Assembly (NCBI RefSeq): GCF_020510565.1
Contig: NZ_CP075189.1
Span: forward strand, 3,146,501-3,210,500
Direction: 5' to 3'
Origin: Ferribacterium limneticum
GTDB lineage: Bacteria > Pseudomonadota > Gammaproteobacteria > Burkholderiales > Rhodocyclaceae
Length of the DNA stretch: 64,000 nt
The translations under genes and the position numbers were made by a program. Within the stretch, counting starts at the first letter, position 1. Each line of letters starts with the position of its first letter. The notes under the pieces are model-generated. The model searched no databases. It was not told the origin of the DNA and saw nothing but the letters and a program-made list of their open reading frames with translations. Below, piece by piece: positions 27,741-36,166 of this stretch.

Positions 27741-27986
27741 TCAACTCTTACGAATTAGCGTCACCATGTGCGCCAAGCGAGGATCATCGATCTCTGCCTT
27801 GCCAGTCAGCAAGTCCCAGAGATCGTAATCCTCCATGTCAGCAAGCACCACAAACGCCTGTTGCTGATCATCGTTAAGCTTTTCAAACTCGCCACTATCC
27901 AGAAAACGTGTCAGGGTGATGTCAAGTTCGAGAAGCGCACGACGAATACAACGCCAGCGCAGACGTTCGTAGTCCGCTCTTTCCAT
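27741..27986 (-). CDS. sdhE: SDH flavinylation factor SdhE (YgfY family)
   Basis: 81 residues. The family helps attach FAD covalently to SdhA. The segment LRWRCIRRALLELDITLTRF contains the functional region; the RGxxE motif of the family reads RALLE here, with Ala for Gly, and one extra residue precedes it. The rest (DDQQQAFVVLADMEDYDLWDLLTG) is typical. The start overlaps the sdhB stop (TGATG), so expression follows SdhB. Confidence 0.88.
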   Translation of the reverse strand: MERADYERLRWRCIRRALLELDITLTRFLDSGEFEKLNDDQQQAFVVLADMEDYDLWDLLTGKAEIDDPRLAHMVTLIRKS

Positions 27987-28696
27987 CAGACGGCGCGACG
28001 AACCATCATGTCCTTGATCTTGCCAATGGCCTTAGTCGGGTTCAGACCCTTCGGGCACACGTCAACACAGTTCATGATGGAATGGCAACGGAACAGGCGA
28101 TACGGATCCTCGAGGTTGTCGAGACGCTCGTTGGTTGCCTGATCGCGCGTATCGGCGATGAAACGGTAAGCCGCCAGCAGACCGGCCGGGCCGACGAACT
28201 TGTCCGGATTCCACCAGAACGACGGGCAGGACGTGGAACAGCAGGCACACAGAATGCACTCATACAGACCATTCAGCTCTTCGCGATCTTCTGGCGACTG
28301 CAGACGTTCGCGTTCCGGCGGCGGATCGTTGTTGATCAGGTAAGGCTTGATCGAGTGATACTGCTTGAAGAACTGGGTCATATCGACGATCAGGTCGCGA
28401 ATGACTGGCAGGCCCGGCAACGGACGCAGCACGATCGGCTGCTTCAAGCTGTCGATATCGGTCAGGCAAGCCAAGCCGTTCTTTCCATTGATGTTCATGG
28501 CATCCGAGCCACACACACCCTCACGGCACGAGCGACGATAGGAAATCGCGTCATCCTTGGCTTTCAGTTTGGTCAACGCGTCCAGCAGTTTGCGGTCAGT
28601 CGGCTCCAGTTCCACCGAGATGTCCTGCATGTAAGGCGCGTCATCCTTGTCCGGATCGTAGCGATAGATACTGAATTGAACCATGCGTTTGCTCAT
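27986..28696 (-). CDS. sdhB: Succinate dehydrogenase iron-sulfur subunit
   Basis: 236 residues. The 2Fe-2S site is CREGVCGSDAMNINGKNGLAC, the 4Fe-4S site CILCACCSTSCP, and the 3Fe-4S site RCHSIMNCVDVCPKGLNP. It passes electrons from SdhA FAD to ubiquinone in SdhCD. I start at ATG 28696 (GGAG seven bases upstream); the ATG at 28708 adjoins the sdhA stop and lacks spacing. Confidence 0.95.
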   Translation of the reverse strand: MSKRMVQFSIYRYDPDKDDAPYMQDISVELEPTDRKLLDALTKLKAKDDAISYRRSCREGVCGSDAMNINGKNGLACLTDIDSLKQPIVLRPLPGLPVIRDLIVDMTQFFKQYHSIKPYLINNDPPPERERLQSPEDREELNGLYECILCACCSTSCPSFWWNPDKFVGPAGLLAAYRFIADTRDQATNERLDNLEDPYRLFRCHSIMNCVDVCPKGLNPTKAIGKIKDMMVRRAV

Positions 28697-28708
28697 TCTC
28701 AACTCCAA

Positions 28709-30493
28709 TTAGTACGAGCGCGTCTTGAGCTCAACGGGCTCGACGGACAGGGGTTGCATGTTGACTGGCTTGTAGCAGATCGAGTTATCCACCGGCGAGA
28801 ACAGTGTGTGCTTGAGCCACACGGCATCGTTACGGCCATTCGGGAACTCGGCGCTATCCGGAGCATCGTCGCGCACATGGGCTCCACGGGACTCCTTGCG
28901 AGCCTCGGCGGAAATCATCGTGGCCTTGGCGACTTCGATGAGATTTTCCATTTCGAGAGCTTCGGTCCGGGCCGTATTCCAGGCCATCGACTTGTCCTTG
29001 ATCTCCAGGTTACGAGCTGCCTTTTCGACTTCGAGAATCTTGCTGACACCTTCCTTCAGCAGATCGCTGAAACGGAACACGCCGGCGTGATCCTGCATGG
29101 TGCGCTGCATGGCCAGACGGGTTTCGTGCACATTGGCACCACCCTTCCGATTATCCAGTGCACTGATACGAGCCAGAGTCCTGTCGGCGACATCCTTCGG
29201 AAGATCGCGGTGGGCACGGCCAGCCTTGAGGTCTTCAACAGCGGAGTCACCAGCCGACTTGCCGAAGACCAGCAGATCGAGCAACGAGTTGGTACCGAGA
29301 CGATTGGCACCGTGCACCGAGGCGCAGGCGCACTCGCCGCCGGCGTAGAAGCCGGGAACAACGGAATTCATGTCGTCACCCTTCGGCATCACGACACGAC
29401 CGGAGTAATGGGTCGGAATACCACCCATCTGATAGTGACAGGTCGGAACAACCGGCAACGGCTCCTTCAGGCAATCAACGCCAGCGAACTGTAAACCGAT
29501 TTCGTGGATGCCTGGCAGGCGCTTCATGATGGTGGCGGGGTCGAGGTGGGTGATGTCGAGCAGGACGTAGTCCTTGTTGACACCACAACCGCGCCCTTCC
29601 TTGATTTCGGTTGTCATGGCACGGGAAACCACGTCACGCGAGGCCAGATCCTTGGCGTTCGGCGCGTAGCGCTCCATAAAGCGTTCCTTGCTGGAATTAC
29701 GCAGGATGCCGCCTTCACCGCGCACACCTTCGGTAATCAGCACACCCGCACCAGCTACGCCGGTCGGGTGGAACTGCCAGAATTCCATGTCTTCGAGCGG
29801 AATACCAGCGCGGGCAGCCATACCGAGACCGTCTCCGGTATTGATGAAGGCATTGGTCGAAGAGTAGTAGATGCGGCCAGCACCACCAGTCGCGAAAATG
29901 GTGGCGCGAGCATGGAAGATCACAACCTGGCCGGTTTCCATTTCCATGGCCGTAACGCCGAGGACATGACCTTCTTCGTCACGGATCAGGTCCAGCGCCA
30001 TCCACTCGACGAAGAACTGCGTATTGGCCTTGACATTGCGCTGATACATCGCATGCAGCATGGCGTGACCGGTACGATCAGCGGCAGCGCAGGAGCGACG
30101 AACCGGCTTTTCGCCAAAGTTCGACATGTGACCACCGAACGGGCGCTGATAGATCTTGCCGTCGTCGGTACGGTCAAACGGCATGCCGTAGTGCTCGAGC
30201 TCGACGACCACTTCGTTGGCCTTCTTGCACATGAATTCGATCGCGTCCTGGTCGCCGAGCCAGTCGGAACCCTTGACGGTATCGTACATGTGCCACGTCC
30301 AGTGATCTTCCTCGGAGTTGCCGAGCGAGGCAGCAACACCGCCCTGTGCCGCAACAGTGTGCGAACGGGTCGGAAAGACCTTGGAAAGAACAGCCGTTTT
30401 CAGGCCGGCTTCGGACAATTGGATCGCGGAACGCAGACCGGCACCACCAGCACCGACGATCACCGCATCAAACTTGAGAACAGGAATACTCAC
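28709..30493 (-). CDS. sdhA: Succinate dehydrogenase flavoprotein subunit
   Basis: 594 residues. FAD-binding VIVGAGGAGLRSAIQ, the covalent-FAD His in RSHTVAAQGG, and the active-site segments HPTGVAGAGVLITEGVRGEGG and HGANRLGTNSLLDLLVFGKSAG. It oxidises succinate to fumarate on the cytoplasmic face. I use the GTG at 30493, eight bases after GGAGG and two bases after the sdhD stop, because it gives the standard N-terminus. Confidence 0.95.
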   Translation of the reverse strand: MSIPVLKFDAVIVGAGGAGLRSAIQLSEAGLKTAVLSKVFPTRSHTVAAQGGVAASLGNSEEDHWTWHMYDTVKGSDWLGDQDAIEFMCKKANEVVVELEHYGMPFDRTDDGKIYQRPFGGHMSNFGEKPVRRSCAAADRTGHAMLHAMYQRNVKANTQFFVEWMALDLIRDEEGHVLGVTAMEMETGQVVIFHARATIFATGGAGRIYYSSTNAFINTGDGLGMAARAGIPLEDMEFWQFHPTGVAGAGVLITEGVRGEGGILRNSSKERFMERYAPNAKDLASRDVVSRAMTTEIKEGRGCGVNKDYVLLDITHLDPATIMKRLPGIHEIGLQFAGVDCLKEPLPVVPTCHYQMGGIPTHYSGRVVMPKGDDMNSVVPGFYAGGECACASVHGANRLGTNSLLDLLVFGKSAGDSAVEDLKAGRAHRDLPKDVADRTLARISALDNRKGGANVHETRLAMQRTMQDHAGVFRFSDLLKEGVSKILEVEKAARNLEIKDKSMAWNTARTEALEMENLIEVAKATMISAEARKESRGAHVRDDAPDSAEFPNGRNDAVWLKHTLFSPVDNSICYKPVNMQPLSVEPVELKTRSY

Positions 30494-30495
30494 GC

Positions 30496-30843
30496 TTACA
30501 GCCTCCAGAGAATCGCAGCAGCCCACGCGGTGTAACCCACCAGCGCAGCAGCGGTCAGAACGTGCAGGGACAGGCGCAAACCGGTCGGCTTCACGTAGTC
30601 CATCCAGATGTCACGCACGCCAATCCAGGCGTGGTAGAACAGACTGACGAAGAAAAGGAAGGTCAGGAACTTGATGACGCCATTAGCGAATACGCCCTGC
30701 CAGGCCTCGAAGGTCGACGGACGCACAACCAAAAGCACTGCGGCGATCAACACCGAGTAGACCGCCATGATGACAGCCGTTGCGCGCTGGATGATCCAGT
30801 CCTTCAAGCCGTAGTGGGCTCCGACAACATTGCGGTTGATCAC
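30496..30843 (-). CDS. sdhD: Succinate dehydrogenase membrane anchor, SdhD
   Basis: 115 residues, three transmembrane helices. The heme-region motif FYHAWIGVRDIWMDYVKP is conserved and QRATAVIMAVYSV is typical of the quinone side. The start is a GTG at 30843 that overlaps the sdhC stop (GTGA); upstream codons in the frame are not SdhD-like. Confidence 0.9.
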   Translation of the reverse strand: MINRNVVGAHYGLKDWIIQRATAVIMAVYSVLIAAVLLVVRPSTFEAWQGVFANGVIKFLTFLFFVSLFYHAWIGVRDIWMDYVKPTGLRLSLHVLTAAALVGYTAWAAAILWRL

Positions 30844-31226
30844 AGCAACACCCCCCAGAGAATCAGGGTCAGCGGAATGCTGACAGCAAGGACGACACCC
30901 GCCGATTTGCGAGCAGCCTCTTTCTCGATACCGACATGCAGATCGAGCAACAAGAAGCGGATGCCAGCACAGAAGTGATGAACAAATGACCAAAGAAGAC
31001 CAGCCAGAATCACCTTGACAGGCAACATTCCAGCAATCGACTTGAAGGTAGCAAAACTTTCAGGGGAGCCCAAACTGGCGCCGAAGAGCCAGAGCAACAC
31101 CGGGATACAAAGAAACAAGCCCGCACCGCTGACACGATGAAGAATTGAAACCTTGCCCGGCAGCGGCAACTTTATTGTAGTCAAGTCCAAGTTTTTTGGA
31201 CGTTTCTTGATGGTCATTTCTGCCAT
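30840..31226 (-). CDS. sdhC: Succinate dehydrogenase cytochrome b556 subunit, SdhC
   Basis: 128 residues. Three membrane helices; KVSILHRVSGAGLFLCIP carries the quinone-site Ser/Arg signature (SILHRVSG), and FVHHFCAGIRFLLLDLHVG holds the heme-ligand His. First gene of sdhCDAB-sdhE. I prefer ATG 31226, nine bases after GAGGG, to the ATG at 31235 that touches it. Confidence 0.93.
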   Translation of the reverse strand: MAEMTIKKRPKNLDLTTIKLPLPGKVSILHRVSGAGLFLCIPVLLWLFGASLGSPESFATFKSIAGMLPVKVILAGLLWSFVHHFCAGIRFLLLDLHVGIEKEAARKSAGVVLAVSIPLTLILWGVLL

Positions 31227-31364
31227 GAACGTCATCCCTCGCGTGAAGATGCGGTTATCCGCTTTTACGTGGTTTGAAAAGAACTGTAATTATACATTCA
31301 AAACTATGTGGAACGTGCCTTGCGAGGCGCTTTCCGACCTAATTCCAAAGTACTGCTTTCTCTC

Positions 31365-32120
31365 TCACCCCAGATCATTCCGGTAGTAGTGCTGCCGCGT
31401 GTAATAAAGCCCACGCCGCCACTCCACCGGTTTATTGCCATAGGTGTAGGCCGTTCTCTCAACGAGCAGAAGAGGCTCCCCAAAAGGAACACCAATCATG
31501 CCCGCACTTTGAGCATCCGCCCCAACTGCGCGCAAGCGTTCTTCAGCGTGGATCATGCGCACGCCAAAATCGCTTTCGAACAGGCTATACAGGGAACGCT
31601 CACCGCCGCGCAAGCCCTCAAGTGTCAAGCCGTTGAACAGGTCAGCAACCAGATAAATCTGATCAAAAACCACCGGCTCGCCACTGAAACGCAGCAGACG
31701 CTTGACGTGAACCACTTTGTCGCCCGCCTGCAAACCGAGGACTGCAGCCACCTCTGGTGTCGCATCGATGGTTTCGCAAAAGAACGGATCGCTGACTGCA
31801 TGTGCCGCCTTGCCATCATCTGGCACCAGCCTCAGGAAACGATAAAAGGAACGCGGGTCGCTATGCGTTGCGACAAACGTACCTTTACCCTGACGCCGAA
31901 CCAACATATTTTCGGCGGCCATTTCGTCAATAGCCTTGCGCACCGTCCCCTGACTAACGTTGAATCGCGTTGCCAACTCCCCTTCACTCGGTATTGCATC
32001 GCCCGGACCCCACTCACCCTCCTCCAGGCTACGAATCAAGAAATCCTTGATCTGGCGATAGAGGGGACTGAAAGTTGGAGAACTTAGGCGGGGAGCAGGA
32101 CGAGAGGCGTCACGAGTCAT
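31365..32120 (-). CDS. GntR/HutC-type transcriptional regulator of the TCA block
   Basis: 251 residues. Winged helix at about 18-85 (PLYRQIKDFLIRSLEEGEWGPGDAIPSEGELATRFNVSQGTVRKAIDEM) followed by a UTRA ligand domain to the C-terminus (FDQIYLVADLFNGLTLEGL, VERTAYTYGNKPVEWRRGLYY). It lies between sdhC and the divergent mdh, and a perfect 16-bp palindrome occurs in its promoter region; a half-site lies before acnB. By inference it controls TCA-cycle genes in response to a cycle or related carboxylate, as known for GntR regulators at this location in betaproteobacteria. The ligand is unknown. Confidence 0.85.
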   Translation of the reverse strand: MTRDASRPAPRLSSPTFSPLYRQIKDFLIRSLEEGEWGPGDAIPSEGELATRFNVSQGTVRKAIDEMAAENMLVRRQGKGTFVATHSDPRSFYRFLRLVPDDGKAAHAVSDPFFCETIDATPEVAAVLGLQAGDKVVHVKRLLRFSGEPVVFDQIYLVADLFNGLTLEGLRGGERSLYSLFESDFGVRMIHAEERLRAVGADAQSAGMIGVPFGEPLLLVERTAYTYGNKPVEWRRGLYYTRQHYYRNDLG

Positions 32121-32164
32121 GGTCCAAATTTCAGCACATTTCGGGCTTACCGTCCACGAAAAGT

Positions 32165-32180
32165 TGTCTTATATAAGACA
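32165..32180. promoter_or_regulatory. Candidate GntR operator (perfect 16-bp palindrome)
   Basis: TGTCTTATATAAGACA, a perfect palindrome 45 bases upstream of gntR and 138 bases before mdh. The central TATATA with outer GTC/GAC is typical for GntR/HutC-type dyads. A GTCTTATATA half-site recurs upstream of acnB at 54578. Confidence 0.75.
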
Positions 32181-32317
32181 GATGATGAATTGACAGCCAG
32201 ACGCTGAACTTTTACCATCTTGAGTTCTCGTGCCTGCTGACGCAAGGAAGCAAAAAAAGCAGGTATTCGGGCAAATACGAACAATTTCAACCACGCTGTT
32301 TCAAACAGGAGCGATAC

Positions 32318-33304
32318 ATGTCCAAAGCCCCCATGCGCGTTGCCATTACCGGCGCCGCCGGCCAGATCGGTTATAGCCTGCTGTTCCGCATCGCCTCCGG
32401 CGAAATGCTCGGCAAAGACCAGCCGGTCATCCTTCAGTTGCTCGACTTGCCGCAAGCTCAGCAAGCCGTCAAGGGCGTCATGATGGAGCTGGAAGACTGC
32501 GCCTTCCCGCTGCTCGCCGGCATGGTTGCCACCGATGACCCGAATGTCGCCTTCAAGGATGCCGACGTCTGCCTGCTGGTTGGCGCCCGTCCGCGCACCA
32601 AGGGTATGGAACGCGCTGACCTGCTGACCGCCAATGGCGCCATCTTCACCGTTCAGGGCAAGGCCATCGCCGAGAACGCCAACGAGAACGTCAAGGTTCT
32701 GGTCGTCGGCAACCCCTGCAACACCAACGCCTTCATCGCCGCTGCTGCTGCCAAGAAGGTCGGCCGCACCAACCCGAACAACTACCACGGCATGCTGCGT
32801 CTGGACCACAACCGCGCCCTGTCGCAACTGGCCAACAAGATCGGCCGTCCGGTTGCTTCCCTGAAGAAGCTGGTCGTTTGGGGCAACCACTCCCCGACGA
32901 TGTACGCCGACTACCGCAACACCACCTCCAATGGTGACAGCGTCAAGGCCCTGATCAACGATCACGCCTGGAACAACGACGTCTTCCTGCCGACCGTCGG
33001 CAAGCGCGGCGCTGCCATCATCGAAGCCCGCGGCCTGTCTTCGGCTGCTTCCGCTGCCAACGCCGCCATCGACCACATCCGTGACTGGGTGCTCGGTTCC
33101 GACGAATGGGTTACCCTGGGCGTGCCGTCTGACGGCTCCTACGGCATCCCGGCTGGTATCGTTTTCGGCTTCCCGTGCGAGTGCAAGGGTGGTTCGTTCA
33201 AGATCATCCAGGGTCTGGAAATCGACGAGTACAGCCGTGAGAAGATCAACTTCACGCTCAAGGAACTGACCGACGAAGCCGAAGCCGTCAAGGACATGCT
33301 GTAA
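32318..33304 (+). CDS. mdh: Malate dehydrogenase
   Basis: 328 residues of the cytosolic-type bacterial MDH subgroup. NAD site [23 protein letters not shown], the Arg loop [17 protein letters not shown], and catalytic Asp/His in [13 protein letters not shown] and [13 protein letters not shown]. It interconverts malate and oxaloacetate. Divergent from the GntR gene, with the palindromic operator between them. Confidence 0.96.
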   Translation: MSKAPMRVAITGAAGQIGYSLLFRIASGEMLGKDQPVILQLLDLPQAQQAVKGVMMELEDCAFPLLAGMVATDDPNVAFKDADVCLLVGARPRTKGMERADLLTANGAIFTVQGKAIAENANENVKVLVVGNPCNTNAFIAAAAAKKVGRTNPNNYHGMLRLDHNRALSQLANKIGRPVASLKKLVVWGNHSPTMYADYRNTTSNGDSVKALINDHAWNNDVFLPTVGKRGAAIIEARGLSSAASAANAAIDHIRDWVLGSDEWVTLGVPSDGSYGIPAGIVFGFPCECKGGSFKIIQGLEIDEYSREKINFTLKELTDEAEAVKDML

Positions 33305-33330
33305 TCCAGCATTAGTCCCCAGCTTCATTT

Positions 33331-33362
33331 AAAGGCCGCGGTAAAATACCGCGGCCTTTTTA
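33331..33362 (+). terminator. Terminator of mdh
   Basis: AAAGGCCGCGGTA-AAA-TACCGCGGCCTTTTT: a perfect ten-base GC-rich stem followed by T residues, 27 bases after mdh. Confidence 0.93.
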
Positions 33363-33381
33363 GTTTACGGATTCGAAAACC

Positions 33382-34365
33382 ATGCGCCATCCGAAAGCAG
33401 TTCTTTTTTCCGGCGAGAAGCCCTTCCCCATCCTGCCCGCTGTCGATCATTACGCCGGCTCCGAAAAGCTGATGAAGAAGGCGCTGCAGCAGCAGATTGA
33501 ACTCGGCCCGATCTTCGACATCACTTGCGATTGCGAAGACGGCGCCCATGCCGGCGCCGAGCGTGAGCATGCAGAAATGGCAGCGGGCGTGATCATGAGC
33601 GACGACAACCATTTCAATCGTGTCGGCGCGCGCGTGCATGACGTCACCCATCCGCACTGGCGGCAGGACATGGAAATCCTGGTCGGCATTGCGGGTAGCA
33701 GACTCCCGTTCATCACCCTGCCCAAACCTTGCAGCGCCGGCGACGTCCAGGTGCAGATCGAAGCCTTGCGCGAAATTGAGCAGAATTTTGGCGTTGACCG
33801 CAGGATTCCGGTCCATGTACTGATCGAAACTCATGGTGCCTTGCGCGAAGTCTGGGAAATCGCCGCCCTGCCCGGCGTCGAGAGTCTCGATTTCGGCCTG
33901 ATGGATTTCGTCTCCGGCCACCACGGCGCCATCCCTGGTAGTGCAATGAAAAGTCCCGGCCAGTTCGATCACCCGCTGGTCGCCCGTGCCAAGTGCGAGA
34001 TCAGCGCCGCTGGGCTGGCCTGCGGTGTCGTGCCATCACACAATGTGACTACAGAGCTGAAAGACATCGAATACATCCGCAACGATGCCCGGCGCGCCCG
34101 ACAGGAATTCGGCTATCTACGCATGTGGAGCATCCACCCGAACCAGATCGTGCCCATCGTCGAAGCCATGCGCCCCGATTTCTCCGAAGTCCAGGCTGCC
34201 GCCGAGATCCTGATCGCCGCCCAGGACAAGGATTGGGGCCCGATCCAGCATGATGGCAAGCTGCACGACCGGGCTTCTTATCGCTACTACTGGGAGTTGC
34301 TCGACCGCGCCCACGTGACGGGAATGGACATTCCGACGGCAGCGAGGATTCGCTTTTTTGCCTGA
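33382..34365 (+). CDS. HpcH/HpaI aldolase/citrate lyase-family enzyme (malyl-CoA lyase-like)
   Basis: 327 residues of the CitE/malyl-CoA lyase TIM-barrel family: DITCDCEDGAHAGAEREHAE with the metal-site acidic residues, the Glu of VLIETHGALREVWEIAALPGV, FGLMDFVSGHHGAIP and MWSIHPNQI. Members cleave malyl-CoA, methylmalyl-CoA or citramalyl-CoA; I cannot choose. It follows mdh after a terminator. Around 33784-33805 (FGVDRRIP) a sequence resembles a degraded dispersed element but was not counted. Confidence 0.82.
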   Translation: MRHPKAVLFSGEKPFPILPAVDHYAGSEKLMKKALQQQIELGPIFDITCDCEDGAHAGAEREHAEMAAGVIMSDDNHFNRVGARVHDVTHPHWRQDMEILVGIAGSRLPFITLPKPCSAGDVQVQIEALREIEQNFGVDRRIPVHVLIETHGALREVWEIAALPGVESLDFGLMDFVSGHHGAIPGSAMKSPGQFDHPLVARAKCEISAAGLACGVVPSHNVTTELKDIEYIRNDARRARQEFGYLRMWSIHPNQIVPIVEAMRPDFSEVQAAAEILIAAQDKDWGPIQHDGKLHDRASYRYYWELLDRAHVTGMDIPTAARIRFFA

Positions 34366-34386
34366 ATTTCCGGTTGACCGTAGCAC
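34353..34386 (-). repeat. Dispersed element copy 8 (start of truC)
   Basis: Minus strand GTGCTACGGTCAACCGG, AAATTC, AGGCAAAAAAG. It covers the end of the malyl-CoA-lyase-like gene and the proposed N-terminus of TruC. Confidence 0.88.
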
Positions 34387-35125
34387 TGAGGCGGAGCCGC
34401 TGCTGCCCATCCTCTATCGTGACGAGCAGATCGTCGTCATCGACAAACCACCCGGTCTGCTCGTTCACCGCTCGGAAATCGACCGTCACGAAACGCGTTT
34501 TGTGATTCAAATCCTGCGCAACCAGATCGACCAGTACGTCTGGCCCGCCCACCGTCTTGACCGGGGCACCTCGGGCGTCTTGCTCTTCGGCCTGAGCAAG
34601 GAAATTGCCAGCCAGCTCGGCCGACAATTCGAAGCGGGAACGGTGGAGAAGCGCTATCTGGCCGTCGTCCGAGGTTACCCACCAGAATCGGGCAGCATAG
34701 ACCACGCCCTATCCCGCCAACGCGACGCATACGAATTCCAGGGTGAACGGAGCAGCACCGAGGCGCAATCAGCACTAACGCACTTCCGGAAACTGGCTGA
34801 AATTGAACTGCCAATTGAGGTTGATCGCTATCCGAGCAGCCGCTACGCCCTGCTCGCACTCGAACCGGTCACCGGCCGCCGTCACCAGATCAGGCGCCAC
34901 CTGAAACACATCGCCCACCCGATCATTGGCGATGCGACCTATGGCAAGGGACGACACAATCGTTACTTTGCCGAGCATCTCGGCTGCCATCGCCTGTTGC
35001 TGGCTTGTGTCGGCATGAGCTTCAACCATCCGCTCGATGGCCGGCGCCTGGAAATAAAAGCGCCAGTGTCCGGCGAATTCGCCGCCACACTGGCGCTTTT
35101 TGGCTGGCCCTTGAAGGCTAACTAG
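34358..35125 (+). CDS. truC: tRNA pseudouridine(65) synthase, TruC-like
   Basis: About 255 residues, RluA-type pseudouridine synthase. The catalytic Asp lies in AHRLDRGTSGVLLFGLS; the C-terminal ALEPVTGRRHQIRRHLKHIAHPIIGDATYG is also family-typical. Similarity to E. coli TruC is strong from ILYRDEQIVVIDKPPGLLVHRS on. The only available start in frame is a TTG at 34358, which overlaps the previous gene and makes the first dozen residues (PEFPVDRST) the product of the dispersed element. Start is therefore uncertain. Confidence 0.85.
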   Translation: MPEFPVDRSTEAEPLLPILYRDEQIVVIDKPPGLLVHRSEIDRHETRFVIQILRNQIDQYVWPAHRLDRGTSGVLLFGLSKEIASQLGRQFEAGTVEKRYLAVVRGYPPESGSIDHALSRQRDAYEFQGERSSTEAQSALTHFRKLAEIELPIEVDRYPSSRYALLALEPVTGRRHQIRRHLKHIAHPIIGDATYGKGRHNRYFAEHLGCHRLLLACVGMSFNHPLDGRRLEIKAPVSGEFAATLALFGWPLKAN

Positions 35126-35559
35126 GCGATATTTTCCTCGAGATGCTCCCTGAATTTCAGGTCGCGCTCAAGCTGGACCATGTCCTGACCCAAGGCATCG
35201 CGAGCGGAAACCATGCCCAGCGGCGCGCCATTCTGATCGACCACCGGCACATGGCGGAAACCGCCATCAACCATGAATTGCAAGGCATAGCCCAGAGGCT
35301 TGTCGGCACGAATCGTTTGCGGATTGGCGACCATGACCTGCGACAAAATAGTTTTATCCGGATCCAGATTGCCGGCCAGAACCTTGTTGAGTGCATCCCG
35401 CTCGGTAAAAATACCGACGATCCGATTGTTCTCAACGACCAGCATGGCACCAACCCGCTTCTGGGCCATCAGACTGCATGCTGAGCGGACCGTACTTTCC
35501 TTGGCAGCCGAAACGACAGTTTGGCCGGCGATGATGTTGCTGATGATACGACTTGGCAT
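35122..35559 (-). CDS. CBS-domain pair protein
   Basis: 145 residues made of two CBS domains (about 20-60, RSACSLMAQKRVGAMLVVENNRIVGIFTERD; and about 85-130, LGYALQFMVDGGFRHVPVVDQNGAPLGMVSARD). Such stand-alone pairs bind adenine nucleotides or sense energy state. AAGGAGACAAAC precedes ATG 35559. Its stop overlaps the stop of truC from the opposite strand (CTAG). Confidence 0.9.
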   Translation of the reverse strand: MPSRIISNIIAGQTVVSAAKESTVRSACSLMAQKRVGAMLVVENNRIVGIFTERDALNKVLAGNLDPDKTILSQVMVANPQTIRADKPLGYALQFMVDGGFRHVPVVDQNGAPLGMVSARDALGQDMVQLERDLKFREHLEENIA

Positions 35560-35631
35560 GTTTGTCTCCTTCGTTGTTGTAAAAACCTGTGAGTGCTCCC
35601 ATTTCGCCGGGAAGCACAGCACATGCGAAGA

Positions 35632-35703
35632 TTACCCCAGCTTGATGACAATCACCGCAATGGCTATAAAGATGATGACCATGCCGATCAGCTCAACGTT
35701 CAA
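35632..35703 (-). CDS. Candidate 23-residue single-span membrane peptide
   Basis: A reading frame MNVELIGMVIIFIAIAVIVI plus KLG, starting with TTG at 35703. GGAG lies six bases upstream, and the frame begins 21 bases after the stop of the PstS-like gene in the same direction. The sequence is almost entirely a hydrophobic helix with a Lys near the end. Small peptides of this type often associate with membrane complexes. No homologue is recognised; the non-ATG start keeps confidence moderate. Confidence 0.5.
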   Translation of the reverse strand: MNVELIGMVIIFIAIAVIVIKLG

Positions 35704-35724
35704 TCAAATCTCCAGTTTTTTTGC

Positions 35725-36162
35725 TCACGGGGTCAGTTCGTAAACCACGCGAACCCGTGCATCGGCCTTGGCCAGATCGACAAAACCAATCCCGCCCGGA
35801 TGAGAGACCACCCATTTCAGCACCTCTTCGGTCGAACCCACCTTGGCCGGTGGCTGCATGCGCCCGGAAAACACCTGCCTTGACCAGTAGGCGTTGATTT
35901 CCGACAAGTCCTTGCCGACCAGCAAACCATAAAAACGGAGCCTGTCCGGATGCGTATCGGAGAGATCCACCGGTTGCGCCTCGATACCGTTGAAGTACTG
36001 CCGATTGCGCCCGAAGAATATGTTGATGACCTCGTTGCGCGTCATCGCTGCCACGCCACAGCGGGCATTGACGACGACAACCAGTTCGGCGCGCACCTCC
36101 GCTGCCGGCTGAACCAGCAGCCAGAAAATCGAGCCGAGAAGGATCAGGCGACGAAATGGCAT
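35725..36162 (-). CDS. Small PstS-like periplasmic protein
   Basis: 145 residues with a signal peptide (PFRRLILLGSIFWLLVQPAAEVRA). The mature part resembles a truncated phosphate-type binding domain: VVVVNARCGVAAMTRNEVINIFFGRNRQYFNG..., and GSTEEVLKWVVSHPGGIGFVD. Such short PstS-like proteins occur beside porins and sensors in Rhodocyclales; the ligand is unknown. ATG four bases after the porin stop. Operon with the porin upstream and the 23-residue peptide downstream. Confidence 0.75.
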   Translation of the reverse strand: MPFRRLILLGSIFWLLVQPAAEVRAELVVVVNARCGVAAMTRNEVINIFFGRNRQYFNGIEAQPVDLSDTHPDRLRFYGLLVGKDLSEINAYWSRQVFSGRMQPPAKVGSTEEVLKWVVSHPGGIGFVDLAKADARVRVVYELTP

Positions 36163-36166
36163 GGCT

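Noticed and set aside
33784..33805. GCGGTCAACGCCAAAATTC on the minus strand, similar to the dispersed element
   Set aside because: Only nine core bases match and the CCGG part is missing; not counted as a copy, though it may be a degraded one.
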